From Chloroflexota bacterium (lineage in GTDB: Bacteria; Chloroflexota; Anaerolineae; Anaerolineales; UBA11858): a stretch of DNA of 42,812 bases. The position numbers and the translations under genes were made by a program. Location: assembly GCA_018648225.1 (NCBI GenBank), contig JABGRQ010000099.1, forward strand, positions 1-42,812, read 5' to 3'. The notes under the pieces are model-generated. The model made no database searches and was not told where the DNA came from. It worked only from the letters and a program-made list of their open reading frames with translations. Shown here piece after piece: positions 23,341-32,074 of this stretch. Within the stretch, counting starts at the first letter, position 1; each line of letters opens with the position of its first letter.

Positions 23341-24516
23341 ATGGACATATCACAACTTGAAAAGCGCATCGACTGGTTAGATGATGAGCGTCGCAAAGAC
23401 AAGAATACGATTGCGCAACTCAAAGATCGCGTCGTTACGCTGGAAGGCAAATTAAGAGCCGCAGAGCATGAAAATAAAACCCTGTTGAGTGAAATGACTC
23501 ATATCAAAACGGCAATGGGGCGTCTGGATCGTATGGATGATGCACTGACCAGCAATCGGGCTGATTTTACCCAGCTTGTTGCTCAACAAAAACAACAAGC
23601 TGAACAACGGGAAACCGAACTTAAGAAATTATTACGAGCAGATATTCAAGGGCTTGAGGCCAATTTGGCAGATGCGCAGAAAACTTTAAAAGGGCTACCT
23701 GCCATGCGTGAAAGTATTGATGCTCGCGAGGCCGAAGAAAAACGTCTGGCTGAAATTATGACTAATTTATCTCAGGCGTTTGACGAAATTCATATGCAAG
23801 CCGAGGATCAAACCCGTTCTTATCGCGTCATCGAAGATGGCCGCCGCCAAGACACCCAACGCCTCACCGATCTTCAGGGTGAAGTTACTGCGTTACGCAA
23901 ACGCTCTGATGAGTATCGCGGTCGATTTGATGTTTTCGACGCCGAATTTCGCCGCATTGAATCGCGTTTGAAAGAAGTCGCCGCGCTCGAACGCGAAATT
24001 ACAGAAACCCAGGCTGCTTTTATCGAAAAACACACCTCTACTGAAGCGGAGCGCGAAAAAAGCTGGAAAAGCTGGGCCTCCCGCTTCGAAATTATCGAAT
24101 CACAGTCGGGCGAGATTGAAAATTATTTGCGCGATATCGAGCAAGCCCATCTTGAAATGCGGCGTGCGCAAGAAAATATTGACGAACTTTCCAAGAAAGT
24201 TGAGCGCCGTATCAACGAACTCACCGAAATGCAGCGCTTGTCCGAAGAACGTTTCCGCCAGGAGTGGAATACTTTTAAAGCGGACGATCAAAAACGTTGG
24301 ACGAATTACCTGCTTTCGCACGATGAGCAGCAGAGCGACATTACTCGTCGAATTGATCGACTGACCGAACGCGCCACATTAATTGAAGATGGCCTGCAAG
24401 AAATGCAAGACTTTTTGCAAGAGGTGAACGAATTCTCTGCCAAACGGCTCCACGGCCTTTTAGAAGTGGTGCGCGATTGGGCCGTAGACTACGAACGCCT
24501 TCAGGGGACTTTGTAG
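23341..24516 (+). CDS. Long coiled-coil protein of unknown function
   Basis: A 391-residue soluble protein that is nearly all alpha-helical, with heptad repeats rich in Glu, Lys, Arg, Leu and Gln over almost its full length; no signal peptide, membrane helix or enzymatic motif. It has no cysteines. I start at the ATG at 23341, with GGAG 11 bases upstream; the frame is open further up, but that part would run through the palindrome at 23198-23253. It is seven bases before selB and evidently in one operon with selB and the FemAB-like gene. Such proteins can be cytoskeletal, chromosome-associated or scaffolds; no choice is possible from sequence alone. Confidence 0.85.
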   Translation: MDISQLEKRIDWLDDERRKDKNTIAQLKDRVVTLEGKLRAAEHENKTLLSEMTHIKTAMGRLDRMDDALTSNRADFTQLVAQQKQQAEQRETELKKLLRADIQGLEANLADAQKTLKGLPAMRESIDAREAEEKRLAEIMTNLSQAFDEIHMQAEDQTRSYRVIEDGRRQDTQRLTDLQGEVTALRKRSDEYRGRFDVFDAEFRRIESRLKEVAALEREITETQAAFIEKHTSTEAEREKSWKSWASRFEIIESQSGEIENYLRDIEQAHLEMRRAQENIDELSKKVERRINELTEMQRLSEERFRQEWNTFKADDQKRWTNYLLSHDEQQSDITRRIDRLTERATLIEDGLQEMQDFLQEVNEFSAKRLHGLLEVVRDWAVDYERLQGTL

Positions 24517-24523
24517 GTCAGAT

Positions 24524-26449
24524 ATGCGCGTAATTGGAACCGCAGGCCACGTTGATCACGGAAAATCGGCCTTAATTGAGGCGCTCACCGGGACGCACCC
24601 TGACCGTTTGCATGAAGAGCAAGCACGCGGGTTAACGATTGTCTTGGGCTTTGCCTGGCTCACGCTTCCCAATGGCGACGACGTGGGCATCGTAGATGTG
24701 CCCGGCCACCGCGATTTTATTGAAAATATGCTTTCGGGTGTGGGGGCTATTGACGCGGCCCTCTTTGTGGTGGCGGCGGATGAGGGCGTTATGCCGCAAA
24801 CCCGCGAACACCTGGCGATTTTAGATTTATTGCAAATTCAGGGGGGCGTGATTGTGCTGAGCAAAGTGGATTTGATTGATGACCCCGATTGGCTGGATTT
24901 GGTCGAAGCCGAAGTGCGCGAGACGCTTGCTGGCACGGTGCTGGATTCAGCGCCTCTGGTGCGTGTCTCGGCTCATCGTGGGGATGGCCTCCCGGAGCTA
25001 TTAGCTGCCCTCGAAGGTGTGCTGGCTGAAAGGCCGCCGCGGCCCGATTTGGGACGTCCCCGCCTCTCAGCAGACCGCGTTTTCACCGTGGCCGGATTTG
25101 GCACCGTGGTTACCGGCACACTCACCGATGGTCAGATTAACGTTGGGGATGAAGTTGAAATCTTGCCCCAGGGCACGCGCGGCCGCGTCCGGGGGTTGCA
25201 AACCCATAAAAAGAAGAATCAACTCGCGGTTCCAGGCAGCCGTACCGCCATCAACATTTCGGGCGTAGATGTCGATCAAATCCAGCGCGGCAATGTGATT
25301 GCCCACCCTTCGGATTACAAACCGACCCGACGCCTGGATGTTAGCATCCGCCTGCTCGACGAAATCAGCCAACCGGTGCGCCACAACACCGAAGTTAAAC
25401 TTTTTATTGGCGCGGCTGAGGTGATCGCGCGTCTGCGCTTGCTGGGCAGTGATGTGCTCAACCCCGGCGAAGAAGGTTGGTTGCAATTAGAACTGACCGA
25501 ATCGGTAGCTGCCATGCGCGGCGACCGTTATATTTTGCGCCGCCCTTCCCCCGGCGAGACACTCGGCGGGGGGGCGGTGATTGACCCGCACCCCAAAGGC
25601 CGTCACAAACGCTTCGACCAGAAAATTCTCGACCGTATTGAGGCTTTGGCTGGCGGAACCCCGGCGGATGTACTCTTGCAGGCGCTTTTACCATTGGGGG
25701 CTGCGCCTTTCAAAGATGTGCTGGCGCGCGCCAGCCTGGAGCAGTTGGCTGTGGCGGATGCCTGGAAGGAATTGCTGGCCGATGGGCAGGCGCTCTCGCT
25801 GGGCGGCGATCCGCTGCAAAATAACAGCACACTCGTCACCAGCCAATCGTATTGGGGGCAGATCGGCCAACGCGCGCTGCGCGAAGTTGAGGTTTATCAC
25901 CAGAATTTCCCCCTGCGTCATGGCGTGCCGCGCGAAGAACTCAAAAGCCGTTTGAAAGTTGCTGCGCGCATTTTTGATGCCCTGCTGAATGACCTGACCA
26001 GCACCGGGCAGCTCATCGAACAAGCCTTGCGCGCCAATTTGCCCGGCAGTAGTGTGCAGCCCGTCGTTAAGCGCCCGGCGCATCGCGTTGAATTCTCTTC
26101 GCTGCAGCAAAAAAATGTGGATGCTTTGTTGCGCAAGTTTAAAGCCCAACCCCATACCCCGCCGTCCGTCAAGGAGTGCGTTGAAGCGGTTGGAGAAGAA
26201 ATTTACACCGCCATGATCGACCTGGGGAAGTTAATTCCGCTGAACGCGGAAGTCGTTTTTCGCTTAGAAGATTATCAAAAAATGGTTGCCGAAGTGCGCT
26301 CGATTTTGGCGCGCCAGGGCGAAATCAGCGTAGCGCAGGTGCGCGATCATTTCAACACCACCCGCCGCTATGTACTGGCCTTTTTGGAGCACCTTGACAC
26401 CATCGGCGTGACCGTCCGTGTGGGGGATGTGCGCAAGCTAAAAACATGA
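24524..26449 (+). CDS. selB: Selenocysteine-specific elongation factor SelB
   Basis: SelB delivers Sec-tRNA to UGA codons that are followed by a SECIS hairpin. The 641-residue protein starts with an EF-Tu-like GTPase domain: GHVDHGKSA (G1, residues 8-16), DVPGH (G3) and SKVDL (NKxD-type G4). The switch I sequence EEQARGLTI is typical of SelB. Beta domains follow (FTVAGFGTVVTGTL is a SelB hallmark), and the C-terminal half consists of winged-helix repeats ending FLEHLDTIGVTVRVGDVRKL, which bind the SECIS RNA. It presupposes selA, selD and tRNA-Sec elsewhere; none is in this window and I saw no obvious selenoprotein here. The stop overlaps the next start by four bases. Confidence 0.96.
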   Translation: MRVIGTAGHVDHGKSALIEALTGTHPDRLHEEQARGLTIVLGFAWLTLPNGDDVGIVDVPGHRDFIENMLSGVGAIDAALFVVAADEGVMPQTREHLAILDLLQIQGGVIVLSKVDLIDDPDWLDLVEAEVRETLAGTVLDSAPLVRVSAHRGDGLPELLAALEGVLAERPPRPDLGRPRLSADRVFTVAGFGTVVTGTLTDGQINVGDEVEILPQGTRGRVRGLQTHKKKNQLAVPGSRTAINISGVDVDQIQRGNVIAHPSDYKPTRRLDVSIRLLDEISQPVRHNTEVKLFIGAAEVIARLRLLGSDVLNPGEEGWLQLELTESVAAMRGDRYILRRPSPGETLGGGAVIDPHPKGRHKRFDQKILDRIEALAGGTPADVLLQALLPLGAAPFKDVLARASLEQLAVADAWKELLADGQALSLGGDPLQNNSTLVTSQSYWGQIGQRALREVEVYHQNFPLRHGVPREELKSRLKVAARIFDALLNDLTSTGQLIEQALRANLPGSSVQPVVKRPAHRVEFSSLQQKNVDALLRKFKAQPHTPPSVKECVEAVGEEIYTAMIDLGKLIPLNAEVVFRLEDYQKMVAEVRSILARQGEISVAQVRDHFNTTRRYVLAFLEHLDTIGVTVRVGDVRKLKT

Positions 26450-27543
26450 ATTCCGAAACCTGGAACGCCATCATCGCATCGTTCCCCCGGCCTCATATTC
26501 TGCAAACCTGGCAGTGGGGTGAAATCAAATCGTGCTTTGGCTGGACGCCTTCGTATCGCGTTTGGGGCGACGAACATAACCCGGATGCCGCTGCCCTGAT
26601 CTTGCAGCGAGAAATTCCCATTGCCGGATTTGCGGCTCGTTTGCGAGTGTTGTATGCGCCTAAAGGGCCGTTGCTACGCGATTGGGGGAATGGCAGTTTA
26701 CGCAAACAAGTTTTGAATGATCTACAAGAATTGGCGCGTCAACGCGGGGCGATTTTCCTAAAAATAGACCCGGATGTCGAACTTGGCTCGGGGGTGCCCG
26801 GCGAACCCGACGCTGAATCGAACCCCCTGGGCGGTGCGTTGCAAAGTGATCTTCAGGCCCGCGGCTGGCGCTACTCTGCCGAGCAGATTCAATTCCGTAA
26901 CACTGTCCTCATCGATTTGACCGCATCCGAAGATGAGATATTGGCGCGCATGAAGCAGAAAGCGCGTTATAACATCCGCTACGCGGCTCGTAAGGGCGTC
27001 AACGTGCGCATCGGCACAGCAGACGATTTTGAATTGCTCTACCACATGTACGCCGAAACCTCGGCGCGCAATGGCTTTGTCATCCGCAGTAAAGATTATT
27101 ATCAGGCTTTGTGGGGAACATTCTTCGATGCAGATATGCTCGATCCGTTGATTGCCGAGGTGGATGATGAACCGATTGGCGCGGTGATGCTCTTTCGTTA
27201 TGCTGGGCGCTCATGGTATATCCACGGGATGTCGCGCGAACTTCACCGCAAGAAAATGCCCAATTATCTCTTGCAGTGGGAAGCCATGCGCCGTGCAAAG
27301 GAAATGGGCTGCTGTGAATATGATCTGTGGGGCGCGCCGGAAACCTTCGACGAATCCGATTCGATGTGGGGGGTCTTTCGTTTCAAGCACGGCCTGGGCG
27401 GGGAGGTTTCGCGCACCCTCGGCGCGTGGGATTACCCTGTGAAGCCGTTCTACTATAAACTCTATACCCAAACTCTGCCGGGCATTCTGGATCTCATGCG
27501 CCGTCGCGGGATAGCGCGCGTTGAAAATACGATAGAAGAGTGA
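26446..27543 (+). CDS. FemAB/FemX-family aminoacyl or acyl transferase
   Basis: A 365-residue protein of the FemAB superfamily (two GNAT-like lobes), whose best-known members add amino acids from charged tRNA to the peptidoglycan stem peptide. Recognisable parts are ILQTWQWGEIK near the N terminus, LYAPKGPLLRDWG, the segment LARMKQKARYNIRYAARKGV, the second-lobe LLYHMYAETSARNGF, and WYIHGMSREL with NYLLQWEAMRRAKEMG near the end. The 4-base overlap with selB (ATGA) implies translational coupling. Other superfamily members act on lipids or polysaccharides, so the acceptor is not certain; a peptidoglycan cross-bridge role is the default reading. Confidence 0.85.
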   Translation: MNSETWNAIIASFPRPHILQTWQWGEIKSCFGWTPSYRVWGDEHNPDAAALILQREIPIAGFAARLRVLYAPKGPLLRDWGNGSLRKQVLNDLQELARQRGAIFLKIDPDVELGSGVPGEPDAESNPLGGALQSDLQARGWRYSAEQIQFRNTVLIDLTASEDEILARMKQKARYNIRYAARKGVNVRIGTADDFELLYHMYAETSARNGFVIRSKDYYQALWGTFFDADMLDPLIAEVDDEPIGAVMLFRYAGRSWYIHGMSRELHRKKMPNYLLQWEAMRRAKEMGCCEYDLWGAPETFDESDSMWGVFRFKHGLGGEVSRTLGAWDYPVKPFYYKLYTQTLPGILDLMRRRGIARVENTIEE

Positions 27544-27552
27544 ACTGCCAAG

Positions 27553-27635
27553 CCGCAAAGAACGCGAAGAAATAGAGTAGAAATGCGAATATAAAAGAAC
27601 TTCATTCAACCCCCCCATCTTCGTGCCCTTTGTGG
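27553..27635. repeat. Imperfect inverted repeat of the 'CTTCGTG...TTTGTGG' type
   Basis: CCGCAAAGAACGCGAAGA (27553-27570) is an imperfect inverted match to TCTTCGTGCCCTTTGTGG (27618-27635). Related stretches occur at 40417-40440 and, shorter, at 33575-33584, so this is a dispersed intergenic repeat. It fills the gap before the dcyD-like gene. Confidence 0.5.
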
Positions 27636-27653
27636 ATTTACCAGGAGCTTTGT

Positions 27654-28625
27654 ATGAAAAATTTACCTCGATTAAAAATAGCCCATTTGCCGACCCCGGT
27701 TGAAGAACTGCCTCGCCTGAGCGCCCACCTCGGTGGGCCGCGGCTGCTGGTCAAGCGCGACGACCAGACCGGCCTGGCCTTAGGCGGTAACAAAACCCGC
27801 AAGCTGGAATTTTTACTCGCCGAAGCTCAGGCGCAAGGCGCTGAGATGGTTTTCACTACCGGCGCGCCGCAATCCAATCACTGCCGTCAGACCGCAGCGG
27901 CCGCGGCCCGCGTGGGGCTGGCCTGTACGTTGGTACTGGCCGGTGAACGCCCGGATGAGCTTTCGGCCAATTTTCTTTTGGATACCCTTCTGGGGGCGCA
28001 AATTATCTGGACACAGAAAGCCTTGCGCGATCAAACCTTGCAGATAGCCTTTGAGCAGGCGCAAAGTGATGGACGTAAACCCTATCTGGTGCCGTATGGC
28101 GGCTCCAGTTCGACCGGGGCGGCAGCCTATGCTTTTGCGCTTCAGGAGTTATTGGAACAGGGCATATCTCCCGATTGGATTGTCTTTGCTTCATCCTCGG
28201 GCGGGACGCAGGCAGGGCTGGTGGCTGGGGCGCATGTACTCGGTTTTGAAGGCCGCGTTTTGGGCATCAGCGTCGATGAGCCGGAAGCAGCCCTAAAGGC
28301 GCAGGTGGCAGCGCTGACCTCGGAGACAGTATCTCGCTTGGGCGTGCCGACCCACTTTGAGCCAAGTCAGATTCTCGTCAATACGAATTATATCGGGGCT
28401 GGCTATGGTATGGCTGGACCTCTTGAAGTCGAGGCGATGCAACTATTCGCTAAGAATGAAGGCGTGTTGGTAGACCCGGTATATACCGGGCGCGCCGCTG
28501 CCGGGCTGATTGACCTGATCCGCAAGGGCTTTTTCTCGCCGGATGAGAGCGTGCTTTTCTGGCATACTGGCGGAACCCCGGCATTATTTGCCAGCAAATA
28601 TCGCGATCTGATTCAAAATGCATAA
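27654..28625 (+). CDS. D-cysteine desulfhydrase / ACC deaminase-family PLP enzyme
   Basis: Fold-type II pyridoxal-phosphate enzyme of 323 residues. The PLP lysine is in GLALGGNKTRKLEFLLAEA; the Asn/Ser pocket is TGAPQSNHCRQTAAAAA; the phosphate-binding loop is ASSSGGTQAG; the C-terminal catalytic region includes FWHTGGTPALFA. This pattern fits the D-cysteine desulfhydrase (DcyD) and 1-aminocyclopropane-1-carboxylate deaminase group; the two are hard to separate by eye. Products would be pyruvate, ammonia and H2S from D-cysteine, or 2-oxobutyrate and ammonia from ACC. I start at the ATG at 27654 with AGGAG six bases upstream. The gene appears single, preceded by a repeat and followed by the helicase promoter. 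Confidence 0.9.
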   Translation: MKNLPRLKIAHLPTPVEELPRLSAHLGGPRLLVKRDDQTGLALGGNKTRKLEFLLAEAQAQGAEMVFTTGAPQSNHCRQTAAAAARVGLACTLVLAGERPDELSANFLLDTLLGAQIIWTQKALRDQTLQIAFEQAQSDGRKPYLVPYGGSSSTGAAAYAFALQELLEQGISPDWIVFASSSGGTQAGLVAGAHVLGFEGRVLGISVDEPEAALKAQVAALTSETVSRLGVPTHFEPSQILVNTNYIGAGYGMAGPLEVEAMQLFAKNEGVLVDPVYTGRAAAGLIDLIRKGFFSPDESVLFWHTGGTPALFASKYRDLIQNA

Positions 28626-28634
28626 AGTTGGGGC

Positions 28635-28662
28635 TTGCCGTTATCGGAATGAGTGGTATACT
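28635..28662 (+). promoter_or_regulatory. Promoter for the DEAD-box helicase
   Basis: TTGCCG (28635-28640) and TATACT (28657-28662) are 16 bases apart, predicting a start near 28669 and a leader of about 185 bases. A hairpin CTATCC-AGGT-GGATAG follows at once (28671-28686). Confidence 0.55.
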
Positions 28663-28719
28663 CGCTCGGTCTATCCAGGTGGATAGCACGTTATCAAGTT
28701 TAGTGTTTTGAGTTTTTCC

Positions 28720-28753
28720 AAAAAGTACTCGCCAAATTTGGTCGAGTATTTTT
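28720..28753 (+). terminator. Attenuator-like terminator in the helicase leader
   Basis: AAAAAG then TACTCG (28726-28731) pairs with CGAGTA (28743-28748); the inner CCAAATTTGG is itself self-complementary; T5 follows directly. This is a textbook intrinsic terminator lying about 50 bases inside the transcript from the promoter above and 100 bases before the helicase start. If the promoter is wrong, it is simply the terminator of the dcyD-like gene. Confidence 0.65.
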
Positions 28754-28853
28754 GTTGCCACAGATGGCTCTTGTTTTCGGGATGAGTTGGCTGTCTAAGA
28801 CAACTGGGACTGGCTTGAAATAGCCGATCAACATCATGAAACAGGAGTTTAAA

Positions 28854-30491
28854 GTGAATAGTACGTTTAGTGATTTAAACCTGCATCCGCAACTGGAGCA
28901 GGCCATAGCCGAGCTTGGCTATGTTTCCCCTACCCCAATTCAATCTGCAATAATCCCATTAATGCTGGCCGGTAAGGATATTATCGGGCAAGCTCAAACC
29001 GGGACCGGCAAAACCGCTGCTTTTGCGTTGCCTGTTTTGCATAATTTGGTGCAGGAAAAAAAGCAAGTAAAATGCCTGGTGATGGCGCCCACGCGTGAAT
29101 TAGCCATGCAAGTTGCCAACGCTTTCTTTGATTATGGCAAACACCGTGGTATGCGCGTGTTGGCTGTTTATGGCGGCCAACCCTATGAGCGGCAAACTCG
29201 CCGCATCAAGAAGGGGGTCGATATCGTTGTTGGAACCCCGGGGCGTCTGCTGGATTTGATACGGCGGAAGGTGCTTGATCTCAGCCATGTGGACACCGTT
29301 GTGCTCGATGAAGCGGACGAAATGCTCAGTATGGGTTTTATTGAGGATATCGAGTCTATTTTGAATGAAACTCCAGCGAATCGGCAAACCGCGCTTTTCT
29401 CGGCGACGCTTCCGGCTGGAATCCGCCGTCTGGCGGGTAAGTATCTGCAAGACCCGCAATCCGTTACGATTGAACGCGAACATCTTACCGTGGCAACCAC
29501 AGAACAGCGCTATTATCTGGTCAACGAAAAAGATAAACTGGCGGCTCTGACGCGTTTATTAGAAGTTGAGGAAGTTAGTAGCGCGCTTGTTTTTACAAAG
29601 ACGCGTATTGGCAGCGGTTCATTGGCAAGCAAATTGTCCCAGCGTGGTTTCCCAACGGAAGCCTTGAATGGCGATTTAAGTCAGGACGCACGAATTCAGG
29701 TTTTGAATCGTTTTCGAGCCAACCAGACCAAAGTGTTAGCAGCCACCGATGTTGCTGCACGCGGTTTGGATATTGACGATATTTCGCATGTCTTCAACTT
29801 TGATATGCCGCACGACTCCGAATCTTATGTTCATCGTGTAGGCCGTACCGGGCGCGCGGGGAAGCCCGGCGTAGCCATCACCCTGACGACACCTTCTGAG
29901 CGGGGGCGTTTAGGAAGAATTGAGCGATACACCCGCCAACAGATTACCCCGGCCACGCTGCCTTCAACTGAGGAAATTATCCAACATCGCGAAGACGCGT
30001 TGTTGCGTAATGTCGCGGTCTGGCTTAAACGTGACCGTTATCAGCGTGAGCGCGAAATGGTAGAGACCCTGGTCGCGGCTGGTAATGACCCTCTGGAGAT
30101 AGCGGCCGTAGCTTTAAAGCTGGCGCGCGCGGAAGAACGACAACGCCCAATTGGGACGATTAGCAAAGTGCGGAAAGCGTATTCTGGGAAAAACCCGCGT
30201 GAAACGAGACGAAACAGCCGTAGTCACAATTCTAACCCTGGGAAAGATTCTCATGAAGTTGGTATGGTGCGTTTGCGGCTGGATCGCGGCAAAAAACAGG
30301 GTGTGCGCCCGCAAGATATTGTGGGTACGATTGCATCTTTTGCAGACATCCCTGGAAGAACGATTGGCAAAATCTTTATTCAAGATCATACTACGTTGGT
30401 AGATATCCCCGAGCAGTTTGTGCCTAAGGTGATGAGCAGTGCAGAAAGCATTTTGCTGCATAATCGACCCGTGGCTGTAGAGCGTGCCTGA
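28854..30491 (+). CDS. deaD: DEAD-box ATP-dependent RNA helicase (CsdA/DeaD-like)
   Basis: Unwinds RNA duplexes in ribosome assembly or mRNA turnover, often induced by cold. All helicase motifs are present: a Q-motif near PTPIQ, AQTGTGKTA (I), PTRELA (Ia), TPGR, VLDEADEM (II), FSATLP (III), then TDVAARGLDID (V) and HRVGRTGRAG (VI). The C-terminal region (about residues 370-545) includes a linker rich in Arg/Asn and a DbpA-type RNA-binding domain ending in VMSSAESILLHNRPV. I prefer the GTG at 28854: AGGAG lies six bases before it, whereas the ATG at 28836 has none. The long leader with a terminator-like hairpin suggests regulated read-through. A strong bidirectional terminator follows. Confidence 0.93.
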   Translation: MNSTFSDLNLHPQLEQAIAELGYVSPTPIQSAIIPLMLAGKDIIGQAQTGTGKTAAFALPVLHNLVQEKKQVKCLVMAPTRELAMQVANAFFDYGKHRGMRVLAVYGGQPYERQTRRIKKGVDIVVGTPGRLLDLIRRKVLDLSHVDTVVLDEADEMLSMGFIEDIESILNETPANRQTALFSATLPAGIRRLAGKYLQDPQSVTIEREHLTVATTEQRYYLVNEKDKLAALTRLLEVEEVSSALVFTKTRIGSGSLASKLSQRGFPTEALNGDLSQDARIQVLNRFRANQTKVLAATDVAARGLDIDDISHVFNFDMPHDSESYVHRVGRTGRAGKPGVAITLTTPSERGRLGRIERYTRQQITPATLPSTEEIIQHREDALLRNVAVWLKRDRYQREREMVETLVAAGNDPLEIAAVALKLARAEERQRPIGTISKVRKAYSGKNPRETRRNSRSHNSNPGKDSHEVGMVRLRLDRGKKQGVRPQDIVGTIASFADIPGRTIGKIFIQDHTTLVDIPEQFVPKVMSSAESILLHNRPVAVERA

Positions 30492-30511
30492 TACTATCTG
30501 ATACTGGATGC

Positions 30512-30558
30512 AAAAAATAGCGTGTGCTGGATGTTTTTTCCAGCACACGCTATTTTTT
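30512..30558. terminator. Bidirectional terminator between deaD and the sugar operon
   Basis: AAAAAATAGCGTGTGCTGG (30512-30530) and its exact complement (30540-30558) form a 19-base stem with a nine-base loop. A6 and T6 ends serve both the plus-strand helicase and the convergent minus-strand operon. The GTGTGC core is shared with the palindromes at 72-126 and 23198-23253. Confidence 0.88.
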
Positions 30559-30588
30559 TGGAAAATATATCTTTGGGATGGTTTGAAA

Positions 30589-32073
30589 TTAGAAATAGAT
30601 GCTGGCTAAAGCATCCACAGGAATTTCGTACTTAACCGGTGCGGGGTCGCGGAAATAGGGGGGGATTTCAATCTCCCCGGCGCGGCGGCCTTCTTCCACA
30701 ATTGCTTTGATGACTTTGAGATAGCCCTCGGCAGTGCGCTCCCAGGTGTATTTGGAGATCACTCGCTCGATGCCAGCCTGGTGCAGTTTCTCCCAGCTTT
30801 CAGGGGATTCTACTGCGCGCAGCAAGCCGCGGGCAATATCCGCCGGGTCGCTGGGGTCTACCAACACGCCGAATTTGCGTCCGCCCTCGATCATGCTTTC
30901 GGAGGGGCCGCCACTTTTTGTCACCACGGCGGGCAGGCCGCAACTCATCGCTTCGAGGGGTGCCAACCCAAAGGGTTCGTAGAGCGCTGTCAGGGCGAAG
31001 ACCGAGCGCCGCCCGGCCAGCACGCGGTAGGCTGCGGCCAACTCTGCCTGGCTGTTGAGCGGGAAAGAGGTCACTTTGCCCCACAGAGCGTGCTTCTTGA
31101 TGATGGCGACAATTTCATCCATCAGGGCGCGCTCCTCTTTACTCAGGGACGCGTAGCGCCGCAGAGGGTCATCCAGGCCGCGCATGGCGATGGCGAGATT
31201 GGCTTTGGCTTGCAGTTCTTCGCTTTCAGCGAAGGCGCGTACCAGCCCGATATGATTCTTTTTAGCATCCAAACGGCTGGAGGCCAGCACAATGGGCAAG
31301 GTATGGCGTGCGGGTTCAATATCGCGTTGCAGTACTTCGGCGAGCCGCGCGTTGATGAGTTCATCTGTTTCGTTGCTTTCGGGCGAGAAGACCACGCGGT
31401 TAACGCCCGGTGGGGTGACGGCGAAGCGGGTTTCATCAGCGGGGTCAATCGCCCCGTGATAGGCCTTGTGACCGTATTGCTCCATGCGCTCCTGTTGCGT
31501 GGATGTAATCACCCGGCTGGCATAGTTCATACTGATGCGCTCGGCGAAGATGCGCCGGGCGAAGTGATAGCGCCGGTCGAGGGTTTCGAGGTTGTCGGGC
31601 GCGGCGTGGAGCTTATCCATCTTTTGCGCCCCGAGCGAGTGTCCGGTGAAGGTATAAGGGATGCCAGTTTCTTGAGCGAAGAACGCCCCGGCCAGACCGC
31701 CATCGCCGTAGTGCGTGGTGACGGCGTCGGGCAGCGTGCCCTCTTGCTGGTAAAACTCAATCAAATTGGGTACCCACTGCGAGCCAAGTAAGGGCCACAA
31801 CTCTTCTTTCGGTAGGAAAAACTCGGGGCCGCAGGCGATCCGCACAATGCGTACCCCTTTCACGCCAGGATAGCTGTCCAGCGTTCCGGCGAATTCCGGC
31901 CATTGAGTGTCTACGATCTTGCGGGTGATGATATCCACCTGATGACCAAGCGCGGCCATGGCAATGGCGATTTCCTTGACGTAAACAAGCTGCCCGCCAA
32001 AATCGGGATGCTCGGTCCAGTAGCTGTCGTTGGGATCAAAATTTCCCTGGGGGTTGAGAAAAGCGATATGCAT
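30589..32073 (-). CDS. Sucrose-phosphate synthase (GT4 family)
   Basis: Transfers glucose from UDP-glucose to fructose-6-phosphate to form sucrose-6-phosphate. The 494-residue protein has the two Rossmann domains of GT4 enzymes. The N-terminal signature HIAFLNPQGNFDPNDSYWTE, followed by DFGGQLVYVKE, and the stretch TTHYGDGGLAG with TGHSLGAQKM, match bacterial sucrose-phosphate synthase (the Halothermothrix orenii enzyme, compared from memory) closely. The donor-site motifs ASSRLDAKKNH and EPFGLAPLEAMSCGLPAVVT are present. Mannosylfructose-phosphate synthase is a related alternative. It is the last gene of the minus-strand run, one base after the kinase-like gene, and ends at a bidirectional terminator. 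Sucrose could serve as compatible solute or store. Confidence 0.9.
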   Translation of the reverse strand: MHIAFLNPQGNFDPNDSYWTEHPDFGGQLVYVKEIAIAMAALGHQVDIITRKIVDTQWPEFAGTLDSYPGVKGVRIVRIACGPEFFLPKEELWPLLGSQWVPNLIEFYQQEGTLPDAVTTHYGDGGLAGAFFAQETGIPYTFTGHSLGAQKMDKLHAAPDNLETLDRRYHFARRIFAERISMNYASRVITSTQQERMEQYGHKAYHGAIDPADETRFAVTPPGVNRVVFSPESNETDELINARLAEVLQRDIEPARHTLPIVLASSRLDAKKNHIGLVRAFAESEELQAKANLAIAMRGLDDPLRRYASLSKEERALMDEIVAIIKKHALWGKVTSFPLNSQAELAAAYRVLAGRRSVFALTALYEPFGLAPLEAMSCGLPAVVTKSGGPSESMIEGGRKFGVLVDPSDPADIARGLLRAVESPESWEKLHQAGIERVISKYTWERTAEGYLKVIKAIVEEGRRAGEIEIPPYFRDPAPVKYEIPVDALASIYF

Positions 32074-32074
32074 A

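Noticed and set aside
24524-26449. Selenoprotein or tRNA-Sec near selB
   Set aside because: No in-frame UGA with a redox context and no 90-base-plus tRNA-like fold was found in the flanking sequence.
30781-31791. Long plus-strand open frame opposite sucrose-phosphate synthase
   Set aside because: Antisense shadow of a well-recognised gene; composition is atypical and there is no ribosome site or known motif.
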